Assembly (NCBI GenBank): GCA_964573105.1
Contig: CAZNIS010000014.1
Span: 1-64,000, forward strand
DNA: 64,000 nucleotides
From: CAKZSB01 sp964573105
Lineage (GTDB): Bacteria; Pseudomonadota; Gammaproteobacteria; Granulosicoccales; Granulosicoccaceae
Reading direction: 5' to 3'
This document shows, piece after piece, positions 34,345 through 43,698 of the stretch. The position numbers were made by a program, and so were the translations under genes. The notes under the pieces were generated by a model. It made no database searches. It saw nothing but the letters and a program-made list of their open reading frames with translations, and had not been told where the DNA came from. How positions within the stretch are numbered: the first letter of the stretch is position 1; the number at the start of each line of letters is the position of its first letter.

Positions 34345-37260
34345 ATGTCTGACTTAAACGAATTCACAGCACAGCTGCGTGCCGGCCTGCAGGGCGATGT
34401 ATTCGACGGGATATTCGATCGTGGCCGCTATGCCACCGACGCCTCCGTGTATCAGATGATGCCCAGGGCGGTCGCCACACCGGCATCGATTGACGATGTT
34501 CACGCTGCAATCGAGATAGCAAGAGAACACCAGGTGCCCGTTCTGCCGCGCGGAGGTGGCACCTCGCAGTGCGGGCAAACCGTTAATCGTGCGCTGGTAC
34601 TCGACAATTCACGTCATCTTAACCAGGTGCTCGAGCTCGATGTCGAGGCGCGTCGTTGTGTTGTTCAGCCGGGTATCGTGCTCGATGAACTCAATCGACA
34701 ATTGAAGCCCCACGGGCTGTGGTTTCCCGTCGATGTGTCGACGTCCTCGCGCGCGACCATCGGCGGTATGGCAGCTAACAACTCCTGCGGGCAGCGCTCG
34801 ATTTGCTACGGCACCATGCGCGACAACGTGTACTCGATTGATGCAATCACACCTGACGGGCAATCGCAGCACTTCGGTGTGTTCGACAAACAAAACGCGC
34901 TGGCTGCGGGGCAGGCCGCACTGATCGAGCCTTTGATGGCTCTCGGGCAACGCGAAGCCGATGAAATTCGAGCGCGCTTCCCGGATGTCTTGAGACGCGT
35001 GGGTGGATACAACCTCGATGCTCTGTTGCCAGATCGCGGTGCGAACAACCTGGCCCATTTACTGGTTGGCTCAGAGGGGACACTGGCTTATTCCACCGCG
35101 ATTGAGCTGAAACTGTCACCCTTGCCGGTCAACAAAGTGCTGGGTGTCTGTCATTTTCCAACCTTCTATCGCGCCATGGATGCGGCACAACATCTGGTTA
35201 AGCTGAATCCGCGCGCGGTGGAGCTGGTCGACTCCACGATGATCTCACTGGCTCGCGATATCGAGTTGTTTAAGCCGATGGTCGAGCAATTCGTTCGCGG
35301 CGATCCGGCCGCGGTGTTGATTGTCGAATTTGCGTTTGACGAGCAAGATGAAAATCTGCGCCATCTTCAGCTACTGGATCAGATGATGGGGGATCTGGGC
35401 TACAGCTGGTCGGGTGACGATGAGCGTTGGGGTGGTGTGGTCGAGGCGGCCGATGCCGCGCTGCAAGGCGCGATTGCCGAAGTGCGCAAAGCCGGGCTGA
35501 ACATCATGATGTCGATGAAGAGCGAGGGCAAGCCGGTGTCGTTCGTTGAGGACTGCGCCGTCGCCTTGCCCGATCTTGCCGAGTACACCAGCAAGCTGAC
35601 CGAAGTGTTTGAGCGTCACGGTACCACGGGCACCTGGTATGCGCATGCATCGGTCGGCTGTCTGCATGTCAGGCCGGTGTTGAATCTGAAACTCGAATCT
35701 GACGCCAACACCATGCGCGAGATTGCCGATGAGGCGTTTGATCTGGTACTGCGCTACAAGGGTTCGCATTCGGGTGAGCACGGCGATGGTATCTCGCGTT
35801 CCGAGTTTCACGAAAAAATGTTTGGTTCGCGAATGGTTGAATCGTTCGCTGTGGTGAAGCGCACCTTTGATCCAGACAATCTGTTCAACCCGGGCAAGAT
35901 CGTCAACGCGCCAAGAATGAACGATCGCACACTGTTGCGCTATCCACCTGGCTATTCGATGCAGGGCATTGTCAATCGGTTGGACTGGTCGGGCTACGGC
36001 GGTGCCGGTGGCGGGCTTCAGGGTGCCGTCGAGATGTGCAATAACAACGGCGCCTGTCGAAAACTGCAGGGCGGGGCGATGTGTCCGTCCTATCGAGTCA
36101 CCCGTAACGAGCGTGATGTGACGCGTGGGCGCGCCAACACGTTGCGTCTGGCGTTGTCCGGGCAATTGGGTGACGATGCGTTGCTTGGCGACGAAATGGC
36201 CGAGACCCTAAAGCTGTGTGTATCGTGCAAGGCCTGCAAGCGCGAGTGTCCGACTGGTGTCGACATGGCGAAAATGAAGCTCGAGGTACTGGCGGCACGT
36301 GTCGCCAGTAATGGGGTCACGTTGCACGATCGGCTGATCGCAATGCTGCCCGTGTTTGCGCCGTGGCTCGCGCGATTCTCGGCGCTGATCAATCCGCTGT
36401 CGAAAATCTCGTTTATCAGGCTGTTACTGGAGAAAGTTGCAGGCTTTGCGCGCTCGCGTGCGCTGCCGGTCTGGCGTCGCGACTGGTTTAGCGAAACTGA
36501 ATCGATCGGCAGCGGTGATCGCGAAGTGGTTTTACTGAGCGACACCTTCAACACCTGGTTCGAGCCGGATAATCTGCGCGCGGCTCGCCACGTACTGAGT
36601 GCGACGGGCTATCGAGTTCATATCGCCACCAGCGGCGACAGCAAGCGGCTTTGTTGTGGCCGCACCTGTCTGGCCGCAGGGTTGGTCGATGATGCGCGCG
36701 AACAGGCAATGCGGTTGCAGAAAGTTCTGTGGCCGTGGGTTGAGCGCGGCGTGCCGATTGTGGGACTGGAGCCCAGTTGCCTGTTGACGCTGCGCGATGA
36801 ACATCTGTCGCTACTGCCTGGTGATGAGACACAACGCGTCGCCGATAACAGCTTTCTACTCGAAGAATTTCTCCAGCGCGAAACCGACAATGGCCGTTTC
36901 GACAATGCCTTCGAGCCGTTGGATAAACGCGTGTTGCTGCACGGGCACTGCCATCAAAAAGCGTTTGACCTGATGGGGTCGGTCAAAAGTGTGTTGTCGA
37001 GCGTGCCCGGTCTGCAGGTAGAAATGATTGAAAGCAGTTGCTGTGGCATGGCAGGCGCGTTCGGCTATGCGGCGGACACCGCCGAGGTATCGCGTCAGAT
37101 GGCAGCACTAGATCTGTTGCCAGCCGTGGCAGCTGCCGATGCCGATACGCTGATTGTCGCCGATGGGACCTCATGTCGGCATCAGATTGAAGAACTCGGC
37201 GAGCGACGCGTCTATCATGTCGCCCAGATTCTCGAAATGGCACTGCCGGCATCGTCCTGA
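34345..37260 (+). CDS. ydiJ: FAD/Fe-S dehydrogenase of the YdiJ type (D-2-hydroxyacid oxidation)
   Basis: A 971-residue three-part enzyme. The N-terminal FAD-binding (PCMH) domain has LPRGGGTSQCGQTVNRALVL and ATIGGMAANNSCGQRS, followed by the FAD-oxidase C domain. Residues from 565 (CNNNGACRKLQGGAMCPSYR) and 625 (CVSCKACKRECP) provide the Fe-S cysteines. Two CCG motifs (CCGRTC at 770, CCGMAG at 899) form the C-terminal GlpC-like part. YdiJ-type enzymes oxidise D-2-hydroxyglutarate or D-lactate-like acids and pass electrons to the membrane chain. The length is close to E. coli YdiJ. Substrate is not settled by sequence. Confidence 0.9.
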   Translation: MSDLNEFTAQLRAGLQGDVFDGIFDRGRYATDASVYQMMPRAVATPASIDDVHAAIEIAREHQVPVLPRGGGTSQCGQTVNRALVLDNSRHLNQVLELDVEARRCVVQPGIVLDELNRQLKPHGLWFPVDVSTSSRATIGGMAANNSCGQRSICYGTMRDNVYSIDAITPDGQSQHFGVFDKQNALAAGQAALIEPLMALGQREADEIRARFPDVLRRVGGYNLDALLPDRGANNLAHLLVGSEGTLAYSTAIELKLSPLPVNKVLGVCHFPTFYRAMDAAQHLVKLNPRAVELVDSTMISLARDIELFKPMVEQFVRGDPAAVLIVEFAFDEQDENLRHLQLLDQMMGDLGYSWSGDDERWGGVVEAADAALQGAIAEVRKAGLNIMMSMKSEGKPVSFVEDCAVALPDLAEYTSKLTEVFERHGTTGTWYAHASVGCLHVRPVLNLKLESDANTMREIADEAFDLVLRYKGSHSGEHGDGISRSEFHEKMFGSRMVESFAVVKRTFDPDNLFNPGKIVNAPRMNDRTLLRYPPGYSMQGIVNRLDWSGYGGAGGGLQGAVEMCNNNGACRKLQGGAMCPSYRVTRNERDVTRGRANTLRLALSGQLGDDALLGDEMAETLKLCVSCKACKRECPTGVDMAKMKLEVLAARVASNGVTLHDRLIAMLPVFAPWLARFSALINPLSKISFIRLLLEKVAGFARSRALPVWRRDWFSETESIGSGDREVVLLSDTFNTWFEPDNLRAARHVLSATGYRVHIATSGDSKRLCCGRTCLAAGLVDDAREQAMRLQKVLWPWVERGVPIVGLEPSCLLTLRDEHLSLLPGDETQRVADNSFLLEEFLQRETDNGRFDNAFEPLDKRVLLHGHCHQKAFDLMGSVKSVLSSVPGLQVEMIESSCCGMAGAFGYAADTAEVSRQMAALDLLPAVAAADADTLIVADGTSCRHQIEELGERRVYHVAQILEMALPASS

Positions 37261-37313
37261 CTGGCGGCAGTCGCTGCCCGTACCCCGTTTATTCTCAAAC
37301 TGGACACTTTTCA

Positions 37314-38195
37314 TTGGATCAGACATACCGGCGCGGTGTGCTCTACGCCCTTATGGCTGGCGTCTTTCTCAGTTCGGCGGGGTTGCTGGTGCGGCTGGTC
37401 GAGTCGGCTGACGCCTGGACCGTGTTGTTCTACCGCTCGATCGCTTTCACGTTAACGGTGCTGGTGTTCATGGCTGTGCGCGAGTCTGGTCGTGTGTGGC
37501 CGTTGCTGCGCAGCTATCGTCGCTATGACCTGCTGGTATCGGTGTCGCTTGCCTGTGGCTTCATTTTCTACGTATTGAGCCTGTACCACACCTCGGTGGC
37601 CAATACCGTGCTGCTGCTGAGCACCGGGCCATTTTTTACCGCGCTACTGGGCTGGGTTTTTCTGCGTGAGCGCGTAGGGCTCGTCACCTGGCTTGCGATG
37701 GCAGGTGCCGCCGCCGGTATTGCGGTCATGGTGTCTGGCGGGCTGACGGCGGACGATATCGCCGGTATGGTTTACGCGTTGTTAGCCGTGGCGGGCTTTG
37801 CCGCGATGGTGGTGGCACTTCGGGTCGTGAGTGCCAAGCGCGATATGCTGGCCGCCACCGCTTTTGGGGGCATACTGGCAGCTTGTGCCTGCGTGCCCTT
37901 CGTGCAGAGTTTCATGATCAGTCCACGCGACCTGTTGGTTTCGTTGTTACTCGGTAGTGTGCAGGTTGGTTTCGGGTTTATTCTGATTACACTGGCCTCG
38001 CGCAGTGTGCCCTCTGCGCAAGTGCCGTTGCTCGCGCTGGGTGAAACAGCACTGGCACCACTGTGGGTTTGGTTATTTGTTGGCGAGGTGCCGGCGGTGG
38101 CGACGCTTGCCGGTGGTGCCATTGTGTTGCTGGCCGTGTTCTCTCAGGGCATCGCCGGCGTGATGTCCTCATCAGCGGCCACCACGGGCGATTAA
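37314..38195 (+). CDS. EamA/DMT-family transporter
   Basis: A 293-residue inner-membrane protein with ten predicted helices in two EamA repeats (about 10-140 and 150-285). Each repeat has the typical end: LLGWVFLRERVG and LAPLWVWLFVGEVP. It starts from TTG 37314 by frame; no clear ribosome site, so the true start may be slightly downstream. Exports or imports small metabolites in the family; substrate unknown. It follows the YdiJ-type gene by 53 bases. Confidence 0.87.
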   Translation: MDQTYRRGVLYALMAGVFLSSAGLLVRLVESADAWTVLFYRSIAFTLTVLVFMAVRESGRVWPLLRSYRRYDLLVSVSLACGFIFYVLSLYHTSVANTVLLLSTGPFFTALLGWVFLRERVGLVTWLAMAGAAAGIAVMVSGGLTADDIAGMVYALLAVAGFAAMVVALRVVSAKRDMLAATAFGGILAACACVPFVQSFMISPRDLLVSLLLGSVQVGFGFILITLASRSVPSAQVPLLALGETALAPLWVWLFVGEVPAVATLAGGAIVLLAVFSQGIAGVMSSSAATTGD

Positions 38196-38234
38196 ATGAC
38201 AATACTTGGCAGAGCCGTGAACGGTAGACGATCC

Positions 38235-39128
38235 ATGAATCGATTGAGCAGCAACAACGGTTTTCGAGTCACGCGCTGGCTGACGCTGCTGGCGGTATTT
38301 TGCAGTGCGGTGGCCAGCGCGGCAGCACCTGTGTGGAAGGTCAGTGACGGTGACCGCCATCTCTACATTGGTGGCACCATCCATATGCTCGCGGCGAAGG
38401 ATTACCCGTTGCCACCGTCGTTTGATACCACCTACGCACAAGCGCAGCTATTGGTATTGGAGGTCGATATACAGCAGGCGCAGGCTAACGGTCTGGCAAC
38501 GATGATGGGTGCCGGATTATTGTGGCCCAGTGGCGAGTCGCTGCAGCAGAAAGTCAGTGCCGAGACCTGGACGCTGTTCGAGCAGGCGATGCAGGCGCGT
38601 AATCTGCCGGCGGCCACGTTCAATCTGTACAAACCGGGGGGCCTGATCATGGCTCTGCTGCCGGCAGAACTGATGCGCTTTGGTGTTGGCACGGCGGGCG
38701 TCGACAGCCACTACGCGTCGCGCGCCAGCCGCGATCAGAAGGCGGTCGTGGGCCTTGAAACCATGGAGCAGCAAATGGCTATGATACGGGCGCTGGGTAT
38801 CGGTAACGAGGATCGTTTCTTACGCTACTTCGTCCGCGATCTGGACAATCTGCAGCAGCAGTTTGAAGCCATGCGGCGCGACTGGCGCGCCGGTGACATG
38901 CAGGCATTGGCTGCGTCTGCGAATCTTGAGGAAATGCAGCTGGAATTTCCGCGCGTCTATCAGTCGCTGCTGGTTGAGCGCAACAACGCCTGGATGCCTA
39001 AAATCGAACAGATGCTGGACACCGAAGAAGTCGAGCTGGTGCTGGTCGGTGCCCTGCATCTGGTGGGGCGTCACGGTGTATTGCAGCAATTGCTAAAAGC
39101 TGGCTACACCGTGCAACAGTTTCCCTGA
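38235..39128 (+). CDS. TraB/GumN family protein (secreted)
   Basis: About 297 residues. The start at 38235 puts a signal peptide (WLTLLAVFCSAVASA) near the N-terminus; an in-frame ATG at 38196, directly after the transporter's stop, is possible. Family marks are GGTIHMLAAKDYPLP, LYKPGG...LLPAEL, GVDSHYASRA, GLETMEQQM and the C-terminal LVGALHLVGRHGVL. The conserved GTIH and GALHL histidines suggest a metal-dependent hydrolase related to eukaryotic Tiki proteases. Periplasmic; substrate unknown. Confidence 0.87.
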   Translation: MNRLSSNNGFRVTRWLTLLAVFCSAVASAAAPVWKVSDGDRHLYIGGTIHMLAAKDYPLPPSFDTTYAQAQLLVLEVDIQQAQANGLATMMGAGLLWPSGESLQQKVSAETWTLFEQAMQARNLPAATFNLYKPGGLIMALLPAELMRFGVGTAGVDSHYASRASRDQKAVVGLETMEQQMAMIRALGIGNEDRFLRYFVRDLDNLQQQFEAMRRDWRAGDMQALAASANLEEMQLEFPRVYQSLLVERNNAWMPKIEQMLDTEEVELVLVGALHLVGRHGVLQQLLKAGYTVQQFP

Positions 39129-39140
39129 TGGCTCTTTCGG

Positions 39141-40226
39141 TCAGGCAGCTTTGCGGATGTCTGTAGATTCCTCCTCGCTCGAGGGGGCGAGGCTTTGCGT
39201 GCCGTCCATTTTGCACAGTTGTTCGCTCATGTAGGCGGCGATATTGGCTGGCGCCAGAGTCGAATCCCAGTAGTCCAGAGATGCCTGTTGCAACTGCCGC
39301 AGCCGATCGGGATCACTCAATAATTCATCCAGCAGCGCCGGCAGCTTGCGCCAGTCGCGTAAAATGATGGCCGGCGAATCCTCGGCAAACCAGTGTTCCG
39401 GTTGCTCTTCTGCGATCAAAATACAGCCGTAGTAGGCGCCTTCGCACAAGCGGTAAGTTTCCAGGTGGGTACCGCGAGGACACAGACAGATTTTGGTGTC
39501 CATCAGGATTTGCGGATAGTCGTTGAACTCGGGCTCATCGGTGGCTTTGGGAAAGCTTTGCGACAATTTCACGTCTATGGTGTAAGGCTTCCCCTGCTTC
39601 CACTGGTCAACGACTCTAACCAGTCGCTCGCGTGACAACACCTTGTTGGTTTTGGCGATTTTTCGCAGCAGGCTGCCGTTGCTCCGATGGTCCAGGCTAC
39701 CGGTGAATGAGGCGTCAATTGAGCGCTCCATGATAGGGCGAACGGTGTCGACTTTGGGCAGTCGATAGTAGCCGTATGGAATCGCAAAGATATTTTTTTT
39801 CGGGTTCCAGTAGTTGGGGTAGCGCTTCACCTGGACGCGCAGGTACTGCAGCAGGGCCATGGCGTTGAATCGGGCCCAGCCCGAGTGGGTAGCGATCTTG
39901 ATATGCTGTCCGGGGGCCTTGAATATGGCGTGAACTGACTCGGCATAGGCCGGTATTCTACCCCATTCATCACCCATCACCATCGGCACCAACAGTGGTG
40001 TGTTGGCGAATTTTTCCGGCAGCTCTCCGACGTCACGGGTGAAGACAAACGTATAGTTGTCAAAATCGGGCAGCAAGCGGGATAATTCACCCATAACATC
40101 AGTGAAGTAGTCGATGTTGCATTCCAGCGCAAAGGGCAGGCTCTCACGCACACTGGTGATGACCTCGGTTTTCTCTCCGCCCATGCAAATCAGGCAGTTG
40201 GACAGGCCGTCGGCTTGTGAATTCAT
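39141..40226 (-). CDS. Exostosin-like glycosyltransferase family protein
   Basis: A 361-residue soluble protein with no signal peptide. Near residue 250 lies KICLCPRGTHLETYRLCEGAYYGCI, the pattern of the C-terminal nucleotide-sugar domain of exostosin (GT47)-like proteins. The N-terminal half has no motif I recognise. It probably transfers a sugar to a surface glycan or small acceptor. It is divergent from a polytopic membrane protein, possibly part of the same glycosylation function. Confidence 0.6.
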   Translation of the reverse strand: MNSQADGLSNCLICMGGEKTEVITSVRESLPFALECNIDYFTDVMGELSRLLPDFDNYTFVFTRDVGELPEKFANTPLLVPMVMGDEWGRIPAYAESVHAIFKAPGQHIKIATHSGWARFNAMALLQYLRVQVKRYPNYWNPKKNIFAIPYGYYRLPKVDTVRPIMERSIDASFTGSLDHRSNGSLLRKIAKTNKVLSRERLVRVVDQWKQGKPYTIDVKLSQSFPKATDEPEFNDYPQILMDTKICLCPRGTHLETYRLCEGAYYGCILIAEEQPEHWFAEDSPAIILRDWRKLPALLDELLSDPDRLRQLQQASLDYWDSTLAPANIAAYMSEQLCKMDGTQSLAPSSEEESTDIRKAA

Positions 40227-40340
40227 TGCGCTTGTAATCCGGCAGTGGCTGTTTTTTGATGGATTTCAATGGGTGTTAGCGGCCACAACCGTGGAGATTT
40301 AGCCCCGCATGGCCGAAACAACAGGAGGTTCGCCTTTTCA

Positions 40341-41696
40341 ATGAGCTCACTACAGAGCGAGACAATGTTGAAGTTCGATCGATTTTTACAACTGATTGCA
40401 GTGGCGTATGTGATGGCCGTCGGCTGCGTGCTTGTGATCGTGCAGCCATTTCCGATCCTGCACGACTACCCCGAGTGGATGTTTCAGGGCTGGTTGCTGG
40501 AGAGCATTCTGGCCGGTCAACCTGACGGCGACTACCAGTTGGCAGGCTGGCCAGTGCCCAATTCACTGACACAGTTTGCACTGGCATTGATGAGCGCGAT
40601 CATCTCACCGATTGCGGCCGGCAAGATTTGGCTTGCCGCCTATTTGATCGTCGGGTTTATCTGCTGCCACCGGGCGGCGCGACTGTGCTGGCCCAGTCAC
40701 TCTGGCACCATAAGTTTAATCCTGGTGGCAACAGTGCTGCTTGGCCCAGGCTTCTGGAATGGTTATATCAATTATCAGGTCGGTCTGGTGCTGCTGCTCG
40801 TTGGCTGGCTGGGTTGGCAATGGGGTGGTCGTACCGTCTGGTTGCTGATAATTTCGCTGTTGGTGTTCTTTGCTCACGCGGCAAGCTACGCCGCGCTAGT
40901 GGCGGCAGTCGGCGTGGTGGTTGTCGCGGGCGCTGCCTCGTTCCGCCAGCGTGTGTCGATGTTGATTGCGCTGTTGCCGAGCCTGCTGTTGATGGCCTGG
41001 TACCTGGGCGTGAAACTCGCGAACTCGGCGGTGTCACTGGAGGCGCCGCTGTCTCTTGTGCAGTGGTTCGGCTACAAGGCCTACACGGTTGCCAAACAGG
41101 GGCCGTTCCACAATTTTGTGATAGCCGACGGCACCAGCATGCTGCAGCAATGGCACTGGGTCTATCTTGCAGGGGCGTTGATCAACGGGTTGATGCTACT
41201 GGTGGTGACACTGTGGTTTGCTGTGTTGTGCTGGCAGTGGCTGCGACGCCGCTTGGAGATGTCAGCGCCGGTTTCGCACGACCGGCCGATGGTTGTTTTG
41301 TTGCTGACCCTGGCTTTGATCATTCTGTTTCTGCTGCCGGGTCGCAACAACTTTGGGGTGGTCAATCTGGGTGAGCGTTTCCTGATTCCGCTACTGGGCT
41401 TCGGGTTGCTGGCGTTTGCCTGCCCGCCACTTTTGTTGCGCACCTGGGCCTTGCTCTGTACAGTGGCCGCAGGGTTGGTAGTCGGCCCGTTGTTACTGAT
41501 CAGTTCGCACAATGTCGTCGCCTACACCGGGCCCGATTCTGATATCTACGCCGCCAGTCGGCACAAGTACTTCAACCATCGAATTTTCATCTATGCAGAT
41601 AGAGGCTTGTTTCTCGCTGCCGAGCAGTCTCCCGACATGCGCCCGCAGCCGGACGCGCAACTGGCTACCGGTCCACTGATTCTTAGAGAACAGTAG
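40341..41696 (+). CDS. Polytopic membrane protein of unknown function
   Basis: About 451 residues with roughly ten hydrophobic helices. ATG 40341 is 12 bases behind AGGAGG; ATG 40365 is an alternative. The region after helix 1 (PFPILHDYPEWMFQGWLL) has an acidic pair in a periplasmic loop, as in GT-C-type glycosyltransferases, but I cannot assign it. The C-terminal 50 residues are soluble. It ends 2 bases before the formyl-THF cyclo-ligase gene, so the two are co-transcribed. Confidence 0.75.
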   Translation: MSSLQSETMLKFDRFLQLIAVAYVMAVGCVLVIVQPFPILHDYPEWMFQGWLLESILAGQPDGDYQLAGWPVPNSLTQFALALMSAIISPIAAGKIWLAAYLIVGFICCHRAARLCWPSHSGTISLILVATVLLGPGFWNGYINYQVGLVLLLVGWLGWQWGGRTVWLLIISLLVFFAHAASYAALVAAVGVVVVAGAASFRQRVSMLIALLPSLLLMAWYLGVKLANSAVSLEAPLSLVQWFGYKAYTVAKQGPFHNFVIADGTSMLQQWHWVYLAGALINGLMLLVVTLWFAVLCWQWLRRRLEMSAPVSHDRPMVVLLLTLALIILFLLPGRNNFGVVNLGERFLIPLLGFGLLAFACPPLLLRTWALLCTVAAGLVVGPLLLISSHNVVAYTGPDSDIYAASRHKYFNHRIFIYADRGLFLAAEQSPDMRPQPDAQLATGPLILREQ

Positions 41697-41698
41697 CT

Positions 41699-42292
41699 TT
41701 GACACTATCAGTTGATCAACTGCGAACGCAATTTAGAGCCGCTCGCGCCTCGCTGGCGAAGCCGACGCTGTGCCGCCACGCAACGCTGCTGCAGCAACGC
41801 GTGTTGCGCGAGCAGGCCTTTGTGGCAGCCAGGCATATCGCAGCCTACATCGCGATCAGAGGTGAAATCGACGTCGCCCCGATTATTGAAAGCGGCGCGG
41901 CCGAAGGCAAACAGTTCTATCTGCCGGTACTGCGCGGACAGCAAATGTTATTCGCACCCTGGGCGCCAGGTGAACAGTTGTACAAGCGAGGCTTTGGTTT
42001 ATTAGAGCCCGATTGCGATGAGCAGGACTGGTGTAGTCCCGAGTCGCTCGATTTGGTGCTGACCCCGCTGGTGGTATTTGACGCACATGGCAATCGCATC
42101 GGGCAGGGTGGCGGGTTCTATGATCGCACCTTCGAGTTCAGGAAAAAATCGCCTGGTGCGCCCGTGTTGCTCGGTGTCGCGCACGACAGCCAGCGCTATC
42201 CGCAGCTACAGGCACAGCCCTGGGATGTTGCTCTGGATCTGGTGGTCACCGAACTCAATAGCTACCGGCCTGTGCACGAGACTGATACCTGA
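41699..42292 (+). CDS. 5-formyltetrahydrofolate cyclo-ligase
   Basis: A 197-residue enzyme that converts 5-formyl-THF and ATP to 5,10-methenyl-THF, recycling the folate by-product. It starts at TTG 41699 since no in-frame ATG precedes the conserved fold. Diagnostic parts are YIAIRGEIDVAPII, FGLLEPD and the ATP/Mg loop GNRIGQGGGFYDR. In many gammaproteobacteria 6S RNA precedes this gene; here the membrane-protein gene is immediately adjacent, leaving no room. Confidence 0.92.
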   Translation: MTLSVDQLRTQFRAARASLAKPTLCRHATLLQQRVLREQAFVAARHIAAYIAIRGEIDVAPIIESGAAEGKQFYLPVLRGQQMLFAPWAPGEQLYKRGFGLLEPDCDEQDWCSPESLDLVLTPLVVFDAHGNRIGQGGGFYDRTFEFRKKSPGAPVLLGVAHDSQRYPQLQAQPWDVALDLVVTELNSYRPVHETDT

Positions 42293-42371
42293 CTGCCCGC
42301 ATCAGCGCTTTTGGGTCGCGCTTGCGAAGCGAGTGGTGGCCACTGTTTAAAACAATGGAATTGAGACACCT

Positions 42372-42728
42372 ATGGCCAAAGCCGGTAAAAAATCGACAGG
42401 CAAAAAAAAGGCGGCGCGTGCCAAACGCGTCGACGGCATTCCCGTCGATCTGGTGTACGTCGACAAGAGCCCGATCCACGGCAAGGGGATGTTTGCGCGC
42501 AAACGCATCAAGAAGAACGTCACGTTGGGTCCCCTGCTGGGTAAACTCACGCGCAAGGACGGGACCTACGTTTTATGGCTCAGTGAGACGGAGGGTTTTC
42601 GCGTGACCAATGACTTTCGTTTCATCAACCACGACAGCAACCCCAACTGCGCTTTGACAGACGTTGATGTCGTGACCTTGCGCGCGATCGAGCCCGGTGA
42701 AGAGTTGACGCACGACTACGGCTGGTAG
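42372..42728 (+). CDS. Small SET-domain protein with basic N-terminal tail
   Basis: A 118-residue protein made of a Lys/Arg-rich tail (residues 1-20) and a compact SET domain: SPIHGKGMFARKRI, FRFINHDSNPNC (SAM and substrate site) and GEELTHDYGW (catalytic Tyr region). SET proteins methylate protein lysines using S-adenosylmethionine. A bacterial target is unknown; the basic tail suggests nucleic-acid or nucleoid contact (inference). Convergent with the MBL gene, 6 bases apart. Confidence 0.88.
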   Translation: MAKAGKKSTGKKKAARAKRVDGIPVDLVYVDKSPIHGKGMFARKRIKKNVTLGPLLGKLTRKDGTYVLWLSETEGFRVTNDFRFINHDSNPNCALTDVDVVTLRAIEPGEELTHDYGW

Positions 42729-42734
42729 TGCTGC

Positions 42735-43553
42735 TCAGACCGAGGCGGTGATTTTCATGCCGTCGTAGGCCCCGCGTATGTGTGCAGGTAGCTCGGCATT
42801 GAGGGTGTCGTAGTCGATCGCATTGTGCATGTTGGTCAGGATCGCTCGCGTTGGCGCAAAGTGTTCGATGCACGCCAGCGCTTCATCGACATTCATGTGT
42901 GTCAGGTGTGACGAATACCTCAGCGCATCGATAATCAGAGTATCCAGTCCACGCAGTGTTTCGCGACTTGGTTCTTTGTTGATCGTTTTCACATCGGGCA
43001 TGTAGGCGAGTTTGCCGACCCTGAAACCCAGCGCGGGTATATCGCCGTGCTCCACCTCAAAGGGGGTGATTTCAATGTCGCCGCCGGCACCGCTGATCGT
43101 CAGGGGCACGTTGGCGTGTATTCGGTGTTCATTACAGATCGCCGGATAACTGCTGTCGGGGGCCTGATTGAAACAATATGAAAAAGGTTCCATAACCACT
43201 CTGGATGTCGTCTCATCCATATACACATTCACCCGTTGACGGTGGCGGATTGCCAGCTGGCGCAAATCGTCCAACCCGAAAATGTGGTCGGCGTGAGAGT
43301 GCGTGAGCAGCACGGCATCCAGATACTCAACGTCACTTGCCAGCAGTTGCTGCCGCATGTCGGGGCCGGTATCGATCAGGACGCTGGTCTTTTCTCCGCT
43401 TACCGCTGACTTTTCAATCAACATGGAACAGCGCAGGCGACGGTTGCGCGGATTGGCCGGATCGCAGGCGCCCCAGTCGTTGCCGATTCGCGGAACGCCG
43501 CCGGAAGAGCCGGTGCCGAGCAGTGTGAATACCGTATTTGTCATCGTTGCCAA
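42735..43553 (-). CDS. MBL-fold metal-dependent hydrolase (PhnP-like)
   Basis: A 272-residue metallo-beta-lactamase-fold enzyme. It begins TLLGTGSSGGVPRIGNDWGAC, as in PhnP-type cyclic phosphodiesterases, followed by LLTHSHADHIFGLDDLR (metal motif HxHxDH), the metal His in VEHGDIPALGF, and a late His in TNMHNAIDY. PhnP hydrolyses cyclic ribose phosphates; this genome segment has no phn operon, so a related cyclic phosphodiester or RNA-end substrate is possible. Confidence 0.88.
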   Translation of the reverse strand: MATMTNTVFTLLGTGSSGGVPRIGNDWGACDPANPRNRRLRCSMLIEKSAVSGEKTSVLIDTGPDMRQQLLASDVEYLDAVLLTHSHADHIFGLDDLRQLAIRHRQRVNVYMDETTSRVVMEPFSYCFNQAPDSSYPAICNEHRIHANVPLTISGAGGDIEITPFEVEHGDIPALGFRVGKLAYMPDVKTINKEPSRETLRGLDTLIIDALRYSSHLTHMNVDEALACIEHFAPTRAILTNMHNAIDYDTLNAELPAHIRGAYDGMKITASV

Positions 43554-43698
43554 GTATATCAGGCGGGTGCCGTGAGCCGGTGGTTTCGACCTGGCAGGGT
43601 AAGAATTACCCGGTAAAAACTACCTTTTGTATTTCCAATGGTGCAGCCACTATCTTTCATGGCGTCGCGGTGGTTACCGCATCTTTGGAGAATGAGAT

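Noticed and set aside
41690..41705. 6S RNA gene before the formyl-THF cyclo-ligase gene
   Set aside because: The upstream gene ends 2 bases before the start, leaving no space for an RNA gene.
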